Source of the DNA: Micropterix aruncella
Lineage: Eukaryota > Arthropoda > Insecta > Lepidoptera > Micropterigidae
Reading direction: 5' to 3'
Assembly: GCA_944548615.1 (NCBI GenBank)
Contig: OX155961.1
Location: 15,356,550-15,420,549 of the forward strand
Length of the DNA: 64,000 nucleotides
Shown: in pieces, positions 36,995-48,570 of the stretch
Layout: every line of letters begins with the position of its first letter
Numbering within the stretch: the first letter of the stretch is position 1
Notes under the pieces: generated by a model
The model's input: the letters and a program-made list of their open reading frames with translations, nothing else
The model's database searches: none
What the model was told of the DNA's origin: nothing
Translations under genes and position numbers: made by a program

Positions 36995-37667
36995 GGTTGT
37001 CGATTACAACGAGCGAAGCCATCTATCACCCCCAGGGAGTTATAGCGACGTCGAGCCATTCTATCTACCATAGAGTGAATGTAAAAGACTTAAGTGGATA
37101 GCACAATCCAGAGTCTAACTACGCCAGCAGCCTGTAAGAGTCCAACTCCTTACCGCGAGGTACTGGGAAGAGGACTCCTTACTACCAGATTTGGACGGAT
37201 TTCTCCATCCTCCAGTCACTGATTCGAGGTCGCTGCGCGGCCTCTACCTGGCGCTAGCGGTAATACAATTCGAATTAATCGCAGACCGAAGTGCCCTTGG
37301 CCTGTCAAGATCACACAGGATCGTGCGGCCAATGGATTGTTTCAAGAATAGAGGACATCAGGTCAACAACTACACCCGCTGTTTAGGAAACATGCGTTTT
37401 TAGACTTCCCTGGTTATTCGCCAGAGATCGACAGTCGATTGGCTGATGCCGCATGGCACAGTAACCGCCCAGTTTCGCTCGAGGTGTTCCCTCGAATCGG
37501 AACCACCGGTCTTTAAATTCCACGATTGTAGGTTACAGCCGAAGGCATTGTTCACGGCGGACCTTTCCAGGTTATTCCCTCTTCGAGTAGGCTACCGGGT
37601 GGGAGCTGAACCGTGAGTTTAGCCAACCTAAGGAAACACAGACAGGCCATCAGGCTCATCCGGTTTG
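36995..37667 (+). repeat. 0.67-kb mobile repeat, type II
   Basis: Begins GGTTGTCGATTACAACGAGC and carries the type II CCCTCTTCGAGTAGGCTACC. It ends at about 37667, where an inverted unit starts. Confidence 0.8.
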
Positions 37668-37669
37668 CT

Positions 37670-38140
37670 AGGTGTTGAATACCCAGCCAGCGAATAACCA
37701 GAGGGGTTTATGGCGAATAACCAGACGTACGTTTCCCATGACAGCGGAGGATAGTTGTCGACGTAACGTCTTCAACCCTTGAATCGAGCCATCGGCCACC
37801 TGATGCCAAGTGACCATGGCGGGTAAAGGGCATTGTGGTTCGCAAAACATTTAAACTGAATAACCGCTTACGTCAGGTAGATACCACGCAAGTCACCTCG
37901 AACCCAGAGGACGGAGAAATCTGGCCGAATCTGGTATTAGCGCATGAGGTTGACCCGCTGCGTTCACATTCCAGTGCCACGCGGTAAATCATCGTCTTTT
38001 TATGGCATGTTGGCGGAGCTAAACTGTGGACTGTGTTGTCCCTGACTCACTGTGTATTCACCTCACAGCTGAAAGAACTATCTATATCGTCATAACAACA
38101 GCCTAAGGTGTAGGGTTTGCTTGATGCAGCTGACATCTCG
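37670..38140 (-). repeat. 0.67-kb mobile repeat, inverted partial unit
   Basis: The reverse complement of the left two thirds of the unit (for example GACGGAGAAATCTGGCCGAA, and ATCGTCATAACAACAGCCTA at the end). It forms a tail-to-tail palindrome with 36995-37667. Confidence 0.75.
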
Positions 38141-38752
38141 AAAGGCCACCAGGCCCAAGCTGCACGGAACCGTTAAGTACTCGAAAATACAGCAATACGT
38201 TTTTTGTGTGAATTCAATACGTTGGCGCTCGGTTTGTCTTTTATGCGGCGCGTATACGTAATATTGAACGATAGGTCACTGACTACTGGGAACATCAGCT
38301 AGCGAAAATCCGATGCCGACAAACGTTCTGTCGGTGATTTTCGTATCAATACAGAAAATAGTCGCTTACGAGATGCCATCATTTCTCTGTCATTTCCGCG
38401 TTCTAGGTTCGAATCTCAATTGAAGAGCGATAGTCGAAGTTCAAGTTAACCTATCTGGATGTAGAAATGAAATTTTCAATTAAAATTAAAAACTAGCATG
38501 TCAGAACTTCAGTAATTCTAAAATATAGAAATTCAGAAATTTAGAAAAGTTATTAAGTTTAAAAAGCGTCCAAAAGAGTGCCAGTTTGTTAGGAATAAAA
38601 CAAATAATAATATAATATAACATAACTAAAATTATTATCAAATCATTATGAAATTATTAAAAAAACAGAATTAAGCAATAATATTATTGCTTAAAACAAT
38701 AAGTTTAAAAACAATGTAGGTATGCACATATTATCGCTCCGAATATATAGCG
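38141..38752. other. spacer, no recognised gene
   Basis: Contains an imperfect hairpin at about 38306-38342 (CGAAAATC ... GATTTTCG). The rest is AT-rich. Confidence 0.4.
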
Positions 38753-38958
38753 TAAAAGTGGGATAGTTGCTCCAGGAGGATAGACGCCCCATACTACAAA
38801 ATTAGGACTTGCAAACATGATACGGTCGCAGCTAATACTTATAAGCAAAGTACAACCCCTTGCCCCTCTAGTATTTGAGCGGCAATCGAACATTGCACTT
38901 GTCACCTGTTTAAAAATAAAGCTCGACGACGGCTGCTGGGGCAACTATCCCACTTTTA
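38753..38958. mobile_element. 206-bp MITE, TIR TAAAAGTGGGATAGTTGC
   Basis: Starts TAAAAGTGGGATAGTTGCTC and ends in the reverse complement of TAAAAGTGGGATAGTTGCCC. No coding capacity. A TA target is possible. A right-half copy is at 40321-40418. Confidence 0.8.
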
Positions 38959-39005
38959 CCATAAATGATATATAAATAAAAAAAAACACTAAAAACACGC
39001 TTTTG

Positions 39006-39210
39006 GGCTATGATACGATATTCACATACACACGGCTATGATACGATATTCCATCATCAGTGCCTATCTTCCGGCTCCATCATCAGACCTTGAAACCTAA
39101 TCGTGGTCAAAGTTCATTCCAAGACTTTTCTAACAAGTCCAAACACAGCTATGATACGATGTTCCATCATGAAGTTCCAGTTCATATCTTCCGACTCCAT
39201 CATCAGATCA
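39006..39210 (+). repeat. tandem repeat, unit about 114 bp
   Basis: GCTATGATACGATATTC recurs at 39007, 39035 and (one change) 39149, and CTTCCGGCTCCATCATCAGA recurs near 39068 and 39187. Confidence 0.65.
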
Positions 39211-39463
39211 GTTCGTCAGTACCATATTATTGTATTGTCATCAGAACTACATACAGCTGCAAATTTTCATGACGCTACGATCCTTGGAAAATGGTTAAAT
39301 TAGTTACCTTAGATTCCATTGCATAGTTACATACAGGTCGACCTAATAAAAGCGTGTTAACATGGATGTTGGTATATCTGTCCGAGCTTAATGAACCTTG
39401 ACACCGTTTGAACGATCACAAGGAAAGTTGGCAGATACATATATGTATTTTTCATGAAGAAGT

Positions 39464-39820
39464 AGTTGTAACTCGCCTCTAGATGGCGCTGACACAAAAT
39501 TGGTACACATAGACATTTAACCACGCATAATATTTTCGCGCTAATAACTTTATTGTAAGTCGCTACCAGATAGCGCTGCATTACATCAACGTCTATACTG
39601 CACAACCGATTGCTATGAAAATTGGTATACATAGATATTTGATCAAGCATACTATTTTCGAGTTATTAACTTTATTGTAACTCGCACCAGATGGCGCTGC
39701 AGCACATCAGCTTCTATACCGCTCAACCGATCGCCATGAAAATTGGTATACATTAGTATTTGAGATCGGATATTATTTTCGCGCTATTCACTTTGTAGTA
39801 ACTCGCCGCTAGATGATTTT
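39464..39820 (+). repeat. minisatellite, unit about 127 bp, about three copies
   Basis: Units share TGTAACTCGCACCAGATGGC, CAACCGATYGCYATGAAAAT and TGGTATACATAGATATTTGA. The third unit is cut by a retroposon tail and resumes at about 40023. Confidence 0.8.
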
Positions 39821-40022
39821 ATTTATTTTATTTATGTAAAGCAATGTACATAATAAGCAACAAGCGTAACAAATTATATTTAATATCTACACTTAAATAA
39901 AACCCACAGCAAGTTGTGTCACGCTTATAGTGAAGATCGGTCCCATGTCGCCCAACTAAGTATAACAACTTGTTCTAGGGCAGACATATTAAACAAATAC
40001 TAGTTTAAAAAAGAAAACATAA
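39816..40022 (-). mobile_element. retroposon 3' end inserted in the minisatellite
   Basis: On the minus strand the sequence includes GTCTGCCCTAGAACAAGTTG and TTAGTTGGGCGACATGGGAC, then ends in (AAAT)n at 39816-39836. Similar motifs occur in the 3' UTR of the LINE at 41748-43410 and at 47215-47440. The minisatellite unit continues on both sides (CTAGATG, then CTGCAGCATATGAACC). Confidence 0.65.
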
Positions 40023-40320
40023 TCTGCAGCATATGAACCTATATACCGTTCAACCCATCGCCATGAAAATTACAGAAATACAACATATTGTCACCAATTT
40101 CCGTTACAAAGACAAAACATGTGGTTTCAGGGCTTTAAATCGCAAGATTACAATAAAAAAACCCACGAAAAGCTTCTTAGCTGAAATGCAATAAAAAAAG
40201 ACATTTTTTCAACCGAGCAAGTATGACGCCTATTGATATTTTTAAAACATATTATCAGTGTTAAAAAGCTCGTTGAATTTGTTGAAAAAATCACAAATTA
40301 TCATAGAAAAATTCTCATTA

Positions 40321-40418
40321 AGCCCCTCTAGTGTTTGAGCGGCAACCGAAGATTGCACTTGTCGCCTGTTTAAAACTAAAGTTCGACGACGGCTCCTGGG
40401 GCAACTATCCCACTTTTA
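40321..40418 (+). mobile_element. MITE right-half copy
   Basis: Matches 38863-38958 closely, from CCCCTCTAGTGTTTGAGCGG to the TIR. The left half is absent. Confidence 0.75.
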
Positions 40419-40470
40419 CTATAAATTATATATAAAAATAGATGTTGGTATATCTGTCCGAGCTTAATGA

Positions 40471-41747
40471 GATAATTAGATTCAATAAACAGGAAGTAAT
40501 ATAAAAAAATAAATGGGATTTTTTTAAATATAAAAATTCAAATGTGCTATAAGTCAAAATCAAAGTGTACTGTGTCAGAAAATAAGTTCAAAGAATTTAG
40601 AGTAAATTTGAGAATCAAAAATGAGAATAATATCAAAGAATTCAATCTGATAGAGAATGACGTCATGTATTCGACATTTTCTCTGTCGATTCAAAAATCA
40701 AGACCTTGTTCTGTTAGATAAGACGCTGCTTATTAAACTGAGAGCATAACTCGAAAGCCGTTAATAAAATATATTATTGTCGGTTAAGCGTTTTAACGGC
40801 TTTAATGCCATTGCATAAATACGTAAGAGCTCACCGATCGGCATTTCCCAAGTATGCAGTAACAATGCAAAATAACTGCGTCAATTAAACACCGCAATTA
40901 GCATAATAATAGCAGGTTTCACGTAATCGTGGAATAAGATAAGAACGCAGCTATGCAAGCAAAAGTAACTGGTTTTGTATTGTTTAACGCTACGTCAAGA
41001 ATACGACTAATACTAGGTCACTATACTAGGTCAGGTAGTACACTTTAGGAGGTGTTTAGATTCTCGAATAAATGCTACAGATAGAAAAATAATATTATTT
41101 CAAAAAAACGCCAATTAGTTCAATTGTCGGCCTACACCGATTTGCTATCAATTTCTATTTCAACATGTTTCGCAGAACCTGGTGTTCCGAGAGATAAAAT
41201 CAAGAGTTCTGCGGATAACGATACAGAATACTTTTTTCTTGCTGGCTGCTACTGCCAGTCGCTGCCTTTTGTGCAAGGGCGAAAAAACATAAAAAAACAT
41301 TGTCTTCAAAGGAGAAACTTTCTTCTTTTGCTTTGCGAGTCGGACAAAACTTTTTCAGGGACAAGGAGTTGTCTGTCACATATATTTTATTTTGTAATTT
41401 TTACTTATTACTGATAGTTTATATTTTTAATGACATTTGTTTTGAATTTTATTTAGGCTATTAGGGTAGTTTTATTAGATACGATATTGTTTGAAGAAAT
41501 TCTAAAATAATAACGATGAAAATAAATGGTCTACCTTAGAACAGCCGGCCGTTTAGTTAGGTCTTGACTATTTAAAATTATAAAAATTGTACATTGAAAA
41601 TGAATTAATTAATTTGAAATTTGGAATTTGAGCTCTTATTATTTTAATGATATTTACATAAAGGTGTGATTTGTTTATTTGATATACAGGTTTCAATACG
41701 TTATAATTAAGCACATTAATGTTCAGATAGTCTAATAGATGTCATTC
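40471..41747. other. spacer, no recognised gene
   Basis: A 96-codon ORF at 41124-41414 resembles nothing. Otherwise AT-rich. Confidence 0.4.
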
Positions 41748-43410
41748 TATTTATTTATTTATTTATTTATTTAAGAATTAATTACTATGAAACATTGATT
41801 AGCTTATAAAAATAACAGGAACCGAATGGCAAACCCTTAACCTTTTGCTTATTTGTTTCTGTCACCCAACTGGGACTAGCCCGTTCTAGGGTGGACAGGA
41901 CTCCAATATTACAATCAAGATTGCTTGATTGCTTGGTTGCTTACAAATATACAAGTTTTAGTAAAAAGCTAATGACACTAAATTGCCCTAAAATGTGGTC
42001 TTCAGAATAAAATAAAAAAATAATAATAATAAAAAAATATTAAAAGATAATATAATAAATAAAATGCAATTCCATTATTTAATCTGCAATAAATATCATA
42101 TAAAATTCGATTAAATAAAATAAATAAAGTTATATGTGAGAAAAGGAAGAAACGGTCATTAATATTTATTAATATAAAATTACCTAGTCTAAAAAGTATA
42201 CTTCATTGTCAAAGTCAAATAATTTTTGGTAGTTAGTTCAATGTTAAAATATACTTAACATATATGTTTAAAAATATGTTAATAATTTGTGCACCTAAGT
42301 TTTATTATACTATTATTTCTAACATTTGATGTATGGTTAGTCTGTCATGATTCGATAACCATTTCTTTAGTTTATTTTTGAATTCCCTGAATGTCAAGTT
42401 CATTTTTATTTCCATATTGATCAGATTGTAAAATCTCGGCGCAATGAAAGAGTAATGTCTTTGTCCAAATGATGTTTTCCTTCTGGGTATTATTGAGCTA
42501 TTTTCTAAAACTTGTCTCGTTGGTCGCCGGTTCTGAATTATTCCTAAATTTGAGTTACTGTCCAAAAATAGCCTTAAGAGGGAAGTTTTTAGAAAAAGTT
42601 GCCTACAGTCAAGAACTTTAGCTTCCTTATAAAGTTCATTAGTGGGATGGCGATATGGTCTACGTAGAATAATTTTTAATATAAATTTCTGCGCAACTTG
42701 CAATGGCTCTAGCAGGGTTTTACCACATCCACCCCATCCAATTATGCCGTAAGTAATAATCGATTCACATAAAGCATAATAAACAGTTTTTAGCGTTTTG
42801 GAATCCAGAATATTCCTCAGTTCTTTGAAAACATAACCAAGGATTCGCACCTTCGTAGCCACGTTATGTATATGAGAATCCCAACGGAGAAAGCAATCTA
42901 GAGTGATGCCTAGATATTTCCAAGATATTTCTCTTTGTATAGGCTGACAGTTACAAGACTCTACGCTATCGCACTCGTGTATTACAATAGTTTTATTAGT
43001 AGTGGGTTGACCTCTGGTTGTTATACTAAATGGCATGTATTTGGTTTTGCCAACATTAAGCGTCAACATAAAGTTTCCTAGCCAATTTTTAACAATTTCC
43101 ATGCCCTCGTTTGCTTTCTCAAATGTGTAATCCCAGTTTGGGCCCTTGAATAGTATAACAGTGTCATCGGCATAGGTGATGATTTTACCTACTGGTAACT
43201 GACATAGGTCATTTATGTAGACGAGGAATAAAATGGGTCCCAAAACGCTACCCTGTGGCACACCATACGTGAGATGCTGGCTTTTACTCTGGAGGCCCTG
43301 GATGGTGACACTTTGTACCCTGTTGGATAGGTAACTATCAAACCATTTAAGACTTGTATAGTTAATTCCTACACTGCTCAGTTTGCATAATAATATATTC
43401 TCAGTATTAT
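41748..43410 (-). mobile_element. 5'-truncated LINE with intact 3' half
   Basis: On the minus strand: RT and C-terminal coding (43410-42305), then a 550-bp 3' UTR with AACGGGCTAGTCCCAGTTGG near 41875, ending in (AAAT)n at 41748-41775. A second copy of the same 3' UTR is at 45904-46747 on the plus strand. Confidence 0.85.
42305..43410 (-). pseudogene. LINE ORF2, C-terminal half with reverse transcriptase
   Basis: Open from about 43410 (NILLCKLSSVGINYTSLKWF) to the stop at 42305. RT motifs: YGVPQGSVLGPILFLVYIND and YADDTVIL, with the catalytic Asp-Asp in 43163-43174. After the RT: KYLGITLDCFLRWD, VYYALCESIITYGIIGWGG, then FGQRHYSFIAPRFYNL. The YADD and GVPQGS boxes place it with the I/Jockey/CR1-type LINEs; I could not name the clade. 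Endonuclease and N-terminal RT are absent through 5' truncation, but there is no stop or frameshift in more than 360 codons, so it is one of the younger LINE copies here. The family recurs at 12430-12840, 21646-21981 and 60669-61217. Confidence 0.93.
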
Positions 43411-44095
43411 TTCTGTTATGCCTATTTAAAAAATGCGATAGATGACACGAATAATGTATGTTATTATTGTTATCACTGGTTTAATTATTGTTTTTTTTAA
43501 TCAATCGGTACTTCCAATAAACCATTCATTATCAATATTATTATAGATAGCCAAATACATTGCTATTATTTTGGCCATCAATGCTATTAGCGTCGCCTGC
43601 CTTTCGCCTTTTCAGAAGCATTGCCAAATCGTGCTATGGAGTAAAGCAATCTAATACCATATAAAATGTGTTTTTTATGACGTATACAAATTCAAAATAA
43701 AGTAAAACACGTGAAAATAATGGTAATGTCTATGATAATGGCTTCATTTATTAGATAATTTTATGTCGTTAGTATTTAAATATAATTTTTGTCATTCTGA
43801 CAATAGAAACAATGTTGTCAGTTTATAAACCAAACCTCTAAAAATGACATAAGTTATAATTTATGGTATTGGGTCCTTACCTATATATGTAATTGCTGTT
43901 TTTTTACAATGGCCACGTTGAACTTGGATAACTTGTGTTTGAGCTAGAATTTCAAATTTGAATTCAAGGCCATGTTGTTCTGTTTTAAAAATCAGCTGTT
44001 TATTTGTCTTTATGTCGTTTGTTTTTGCTCAAACATATTCGTTTGTGTAACCATGGTATAGTTGAAAATTTGCTTTATTTTCAAATATGAGTTGA
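43411..44095. other. AT-rich spacer
   Basis: No gene or element end recognised. Confidence 0.5.
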
Positions 44096-44127
44096 AATGA
44101 AATGAAATGAAATGAATGAAATGAAAG
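44096..44127. repeat. (AAATG)n microsatellite
   Basis: About six AAATG units, directly before a perfect hairpin. Confidence 0.9.
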
Positions 44128-44131
44128 GTTC

Positions 44132-44162
44132 GCAGGTTCTAATGTGTACTATTAGAACCTGC
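44132..44162. repeat. perfect 12-bp inverted repeat with 7-nt loop
   Basis: GCAGGTTCTAAT at 44132-44143 pairs with ATTAGAACCTGC at 44151-44162. It sits between the microsatellite and the mariner remnant and may be a leftover transposon end. Confidence 0.75.
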
Positions 44163-44189
44163 AAAAAATAATGGAGAAGCTCATGATTA

Positions 44190-44485
44190 AACAACCGAGC
44201 CTGGTCAATCGCCCATAGCCACTGCTTCTGCATGAAAACATATAACCACAGATTTCACTGGAAACAGTCGCAAAGTTGCTGAAGCTGTGGCTAGAGACTC
44301 TTGGTCACACTCCATACTTGCCAGACCTTGTTCCAATATATATATTTTTTCAGAATTTAGATAACTTTTTACAAGAGAAAAAAATCAACTGTGAAGAGTC
44401 GGTGAAAAACGCCTTCAAAGCATTCATTGGTTACTGTCCACGAGAGTTTCACAGTAGACGAATTAAGCAACTCTTATTAAAATGA
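44190..44485 (+). pseudogene. mariner transposase C-terminal remnant
   Basis: Reads SLVNRP, stop, PLLLHEN, stop, then LETLGHTPYLPDLV, LDNFLQEKKINCEESVKNAF, and EFHSRRIKQLLLK. This aligns with the end of mariner transposases: HDNARPH, then YSPDLAPSDY, then the SEEDVKNA and F-R-GI-L region. The HDN aspartate is replaced by Glu, and the SDY segment carrying the last catalytic Asp reads PIYIFF with one residue lost. With two stops this is dead. TIRs were not found. A Helitron starts 39 bp downstream. Confidence 0.85.
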
Positions 44486-44524
44486 CAAATCTGCATATAT
44501 AATAGGGGTGAATATTTCTAATAA

Positions 44525-45153
44525 TCTATACTAATATTATAAAGAGGTAAAGTTTGTGAGGTTGTAGAAAGTAATCTCTGGATCTACTGAACCGATTTTG
44601 AAAATTCTTTTACTAATAGAAATCCACGTTATTTTTGAGTGTCATAGGCTATATATTAATCCGAAAAACGAAAAGACTTATTCGTGGTAGTCGGATTTGC
44701 AAAGTAAGTCGGAGAAAAAACGGTCGAACGAAAACGTTTCTAACTAACGCTGACTTAACCATGAGAGATATATGATTAAGTTCTAGAGAAAAGTTGTAGA
44801 GCTTGATAATGCCTATAAAAAAGTCATCATAACTTTTATATTTAAGTCACAAAAAGTAGTATTTTATTTTTAAAAAAATATTTAAATAGTTAAGTCATGT
44901 TTATTGGTCATATTATCTATTGGTCTTATTATCAACACACTCACAAATAACACTCACAAGAAGACACTCACAAATAACGGTAATATAGTCAAATTGGCAT
45001 GCAAATTCATACATACATATGCAGTAAAATTATAACCCTTCTTTTGGCAGTCAGGAAATAAATCATAGCACTCAGTACTAACCGAACCACGCTCATAATT
45101 TCATCACAAGTAAAAAGTTTTACCGCCCAACGAAGTGGGCACGGGTCAGCTAG
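44525..45153 (+). mobile_element. non-autonomous Helitron (copy 3, shortest)
   Basis: TCTATACTAAT start after A, CTAG end (45150-45153) before T, and the GCCCA/TGGGC hairpin at 45125-45140. 629 bp; it lacks part of the interior seen in copy 2. Confidence 0.9.
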
Positions 45154-45712
45154 TTAAATATATATTTTTCATACAAAATTTTTGGCCCTAAATTTTCTTT
45201 ATAGAACAACAACTTCATAGGCAACGAACCAATATGCATCCACGGAAACAAATATTTCATAGCCATAAACGAAGAGAATTAAATCGGTTGTGCAAACATG
45301 CTTAAAGCGTGTTACAGCTGAAATCTTTTCATTCTTTTCGATATTTTCATTCTGCTACCAATTTACAGTAGTGCCGTAATAATCTCAGCCCTGATTCCGC
45401 TTCGCCTTGAGCGAGCGTCGGAATGCCCGCGTCTCTGTCTTCTGCCTTCATTCTGAACACTAATCTACAAGCAGTTAGATATTTGATTTAATTAAACCAG
45501 GGAGCTGAGCGCTCTCTCATAAATATCTGCTTATTTAATATTGCACCGGTAAGCTTTTCGACGTCGTTGTATTTACGTATACCTCGAAGGCTGTGGCAGC
45601 ATCGCAAACTTTATGAACTCTAATAATAATAGTTCAAGAATCTTTAGACAAAGAGAATATTTTGTAATATGTGTGATGCCCTTATTTTTAAATGTGGAAT
45701 ATAATAGGGGAG
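45154..45712. other. spacer, no recognised gene
   Basis: No ORF of note and no repeat recognised. Confidence 0.5.
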
Positions 45713-45903
45713 CTAAGGGGCCCTTGTTGAGTTGACCACGAAGGCCCATTCTGTTCAGGGTTGGTCACACTCACGGATCAACACCCATCCGATGGCCTCC
45801 ACGCATGAAGTGCGAGCCTGGGTAGGACTCTGGCCCTAGAGTTAGTTCCCCCTAGGAAAAAACCTTCTGGCGCTCCTGGACAGTCTGCGCTCCGTGCGAT
45901 TGT
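45713..45903 (-). repeat. 0.67-kb mobile repeat, type I, end fragment
   Basis: Matches 15335-15510, including CGAGCCTGGGTAGGACTCTG and GGCGCTCCTGGACAG. It stops at TCCGTGCG where a LINE 3' UTR begins. Confidence 0.8.
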
Positions 45904-46039
45904 TTTTTTTTGAGGATCACATTTTAGGGCAATTTAGTTTTATGAGCATTTTAATAAAAGTTTTACATAATTTATTGTAAAATTAGAGTCCTGTGTCCAT
46001 TCTAGAACGGGCTAGTCCCAGTTGGGTGACAGAATCAAG
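45904..46039 (+). mobile_element. LINE 3' UTR copy, left part
   Basis: Matches the minus-strand 3' UTR of the LINE at 41748-43410: ACATTTTAGGGCAATTTAGT, then AACGGGCTAGTCCCAGTTGG. It is interrupted after the target TAAG by the solo LTR and continues at 46645. Confidence 0.8.
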
Positions 46040-46043
46040 TAAG
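46040..46043 (+). repeat. 4-bp target-site duplication, left
   Basis: TAAG directly before the LTR; repeated at 46641-46644. The related LINE 3' UTR has a single AAATAAGCAAAAGG here. Confidence 0.75.
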
Positions 46044-46640
46044 TGTAACGCAACTTAAGTTTACTACATACGATCAACAAATGCATCGATTTTTAGTGAA
46101 ATCCACTGACATAATTTAGCTATTATTTTGACTCGTGCAGCTATGAATCAGCACGATGAAACAATACTTTTACTCAGAATATTTCAAATTGCATCATTGC
46201 ACGGCCTATAAGCAACCAAATTATCAGTCCCCGATTGATCACCTTCCCCCAAGGTTGCGACGGCATATCCGGTACCCCTCTACGAGGTCGCTCAACGGAT
46301 CCGGCTCCTTGGTTTCCTTTCCTCATTTTCCCTGAGTCTCGAAGCATCAGTCTGTAGTCCCACAGACTCGAGCCGTGCCCAGTACAAGATACTAGGAGCA
46401 CACATACAATCCTCATCCACTCTCCTACATAACCGCCGTCGCGCAACCCTTGCGTCTCGATAAAGTAATCCGGGCACTCGTTAATTCGGCAAGCGTTATA
46501 ACTGGCAATATTCAATCGATTCAATCAATAAATATCTTCTGCTTCATCAAAACCGCCTTTAAATACGGAGATAACTCGTAAGTTAACACCACCACCTCAC
46601 ATCGAATAATTTGGAGTCTTGTGAGGGGTGGTCCCTCACA
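46044..46640 (+). mobile_element. solo LTR (597 bp)
   Basis: Starts TGTAACGC and ends CCTCACA, so it has TG...CA ends. It is flanked by a 4-bp TAAG duplication and contains AATAAA at about 46527. Removing it restores the LINE 3' UTR seen at 41748-42304. A 4-bp duplication fits gypsy-type LTR elements (4-5 bp). The internal region was presumably lost by LTR-LTR recombination. ORFs inside are not genes. I found no match to the gypsy region at 1-2520. Confidence 0.85.
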
Positions 46641-46747
46641 TAAGCAAAAGTTTAAGGTTTTGCCATTCGGTTCATGTTATTTTTAGAAGCAAAAACAATG
46701 CTTTATAGTAATTAATTCTTAAATACATAAATAAATAAATAAATAAA
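46641..46747 (+). mobile_element. LINE 3' UTR copy, right part with (AAAT)n tail
   Basis: TAAGCAAAAG, then TTGCCATTCGGTTC, then TAGTAATTAATTCTTAAATA and (AAAT)n, as in the minus-strand LINE end at 41748. Confidence 0.8.
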
Positions 46748-47214
46748 AAAGCGCATACAGCAGATCGCTTCGTAAGGCGTGGAGTGTCAGGGATTCGGTG
46801 GCGTGCCAGCGAATGAATTGTGGATGTGAAATGGAGACAATGGGGTCGAACGCGGCGGCAGAATCGCCAACAAAATAGCCACGTCTCACGGAAGCCGGCC
46901 GCGGCGCCGGCGTCGCACAATGCGGCGGAACAAAGGGCACGCGAGACGACCACGTTAGAACAAGCGAGATTAAATGAAAAGAGCCGAGAGCCAGTCAAAG
47001 AGAACGCGCGGAAATGTAACACATTATACGTGTGGGTAGCGGGATGCTCCCTCCGTTCGCCCCGGAATAGAAGAGGGAATATTGCAAGGCAAAGTGCAAA
47101 GGTATTGTGCCAGCGATCGGCAGGAAATTGAGTAGCACATGCGACGCGCGATGAGCTGAACATATATGTGTATGAAAGGCGATGTAGTTAAATGTATCTT
47201 GGTGGCTGTAGCAA
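46748..47214. other. GC-richer segment, no recognised gene
   Basis: Overlapping ORFs on both strands (up to 163 codons) read through the LINE tail and show no family motif. Confidence 0.4.
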
Positions 47215-47440
47215 TTTATATTTTTAATTTATTTATTTGGTAATTTACAATTATCTACAGTAAATGGACACATACAATTACAATGTCATAGCCGAGAATC
47301 CAGTAGCAAAAAACTGATAACAAGTTATGCCAGAAACTGTTGACAGTGATCCTATTTTAATGTCGCCTAACTATAATAGGCAATAGCTTGTTCTAAGGCG
47401 GACATTTAAATTGCTGTAAAATTATTATGACCCAATAAAA
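47215..47440 (-). mobile_element. LINE 3' end fragment
   Basis: Minus strand: GTCCGCCTTAGAACAAGC and ATTAGGCGACATTAAAATAG, with an (AAAT)-like tail at 47222-47240. It is related to the fragment at 39816-40022. No coding part. Confidence 0.55.
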
Positions 47441-48570
47441 AACTACTATATTAATAAAAATACCAATTTATCTATGCTTTTTTTAGTCATCTTTAATGTC
47501 ACGGGGTAGTAGGTAACGATTGCAAGGAACGAGAGAAGCTTCGTCCTTATCGCCCGAAGTATTAAAGATTGTTGACGTGATAACTATTTTTTATATATTT
47601 TTAAGAAATCTCTTAACAATATGAAATCGAAGACTGTCGCGGTTTTTTGGCGTTATAAATAAGATGAAAAACGATTTGTTTGTAACACCCAATGTTTAAC
47701 CGTATTAACCGGCCGTCGTGTGACGCTGTGCGTCACACGTCGCACTGCGTCACACTCCTTTATAATTTATTCCATAATCATTAAAACGCAGTGACCCTTC
47801 CGCTTTCAAACGCAGTGAAACCACAGTAAGAAAAGGAGTTTCGTCATCATTAATCACAGTATTAAAATAATATATTACATTACATTTGTATCCATTTTGC
47901 TGGCTTAAATTTACTGCTCACGGACGTGTCACAGTATATACAGGGGGTGGTTAAATTATTATAGTCAAACATACATTTCAGTACTAATTTAAGTTTTTCA
48001 AAATAATTAATTTTTGGTATAATTAATGATATAAAATCCTATAATAGCAAAAACTATAATTTTATATATATTCGTTACATTCAAAAACGTAACAGATAGT
48101 TAGTTACTACAAGCTTTTTGCATGATACTATATTGAGTATCTTACCTATTTTGAAGGCAAATAGCAAATAGAACACTCAATGGGTTCAGTATCATAACTG
48201 AACAAAATATTTAAAAATAATCGTGAATCGTTAAAAATCGATAATATAATCAGTCAAAATATTTTAAAAACCAATAACTTAATTACTAATGAATAAAATT
48301 CAAATAATACTATTTAAAAATGTCAAAACTAATTAAAAAAGAAACAAAATAATCAATAAGTATCTACTTTTATGCATGCTGTTTTTCAATTACTGTTGCT
48401 TTGTGTAATATGAAAGCAATAAAGTCAGACAATGAATCCATGAATACTTTTATAACAGTATTATTTAAATGGGAACAATGTTTTTAAAGTCGTGGCCTTC
48501 GAATTCGGTCACATCATAGAAAAAGTAGCCTATCAGCATCTGTTTGATGTTTTTTTTTTTATTTGGCGTC
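47441..48570. other. AT-rich spacer
   Basis: Contains a 9-bp stem hairpin (GTGTGACGC, 3-nt loop, GCGTCACAC) at 47718-47738. No gene seen. Confidence 0.5.

Noticed and set aside
39464..39820. CRISPR-like array
   Set aside because: Long diverged units of about 127 bp without separate spacers in a eukaryotic context; a minisatellite. Same for 51423-51855 and 48958-49075.
46174..46524. 116-codon minus ORF
   Set aside because: Lies wholly inside the solo LTR.
46672..47163. 163-codon minus ORF
   Set aside because: Its end lies in the LINE tail ((AAAT)n read as Phe/Ile/Tyr/Leu) and no domain is seen.
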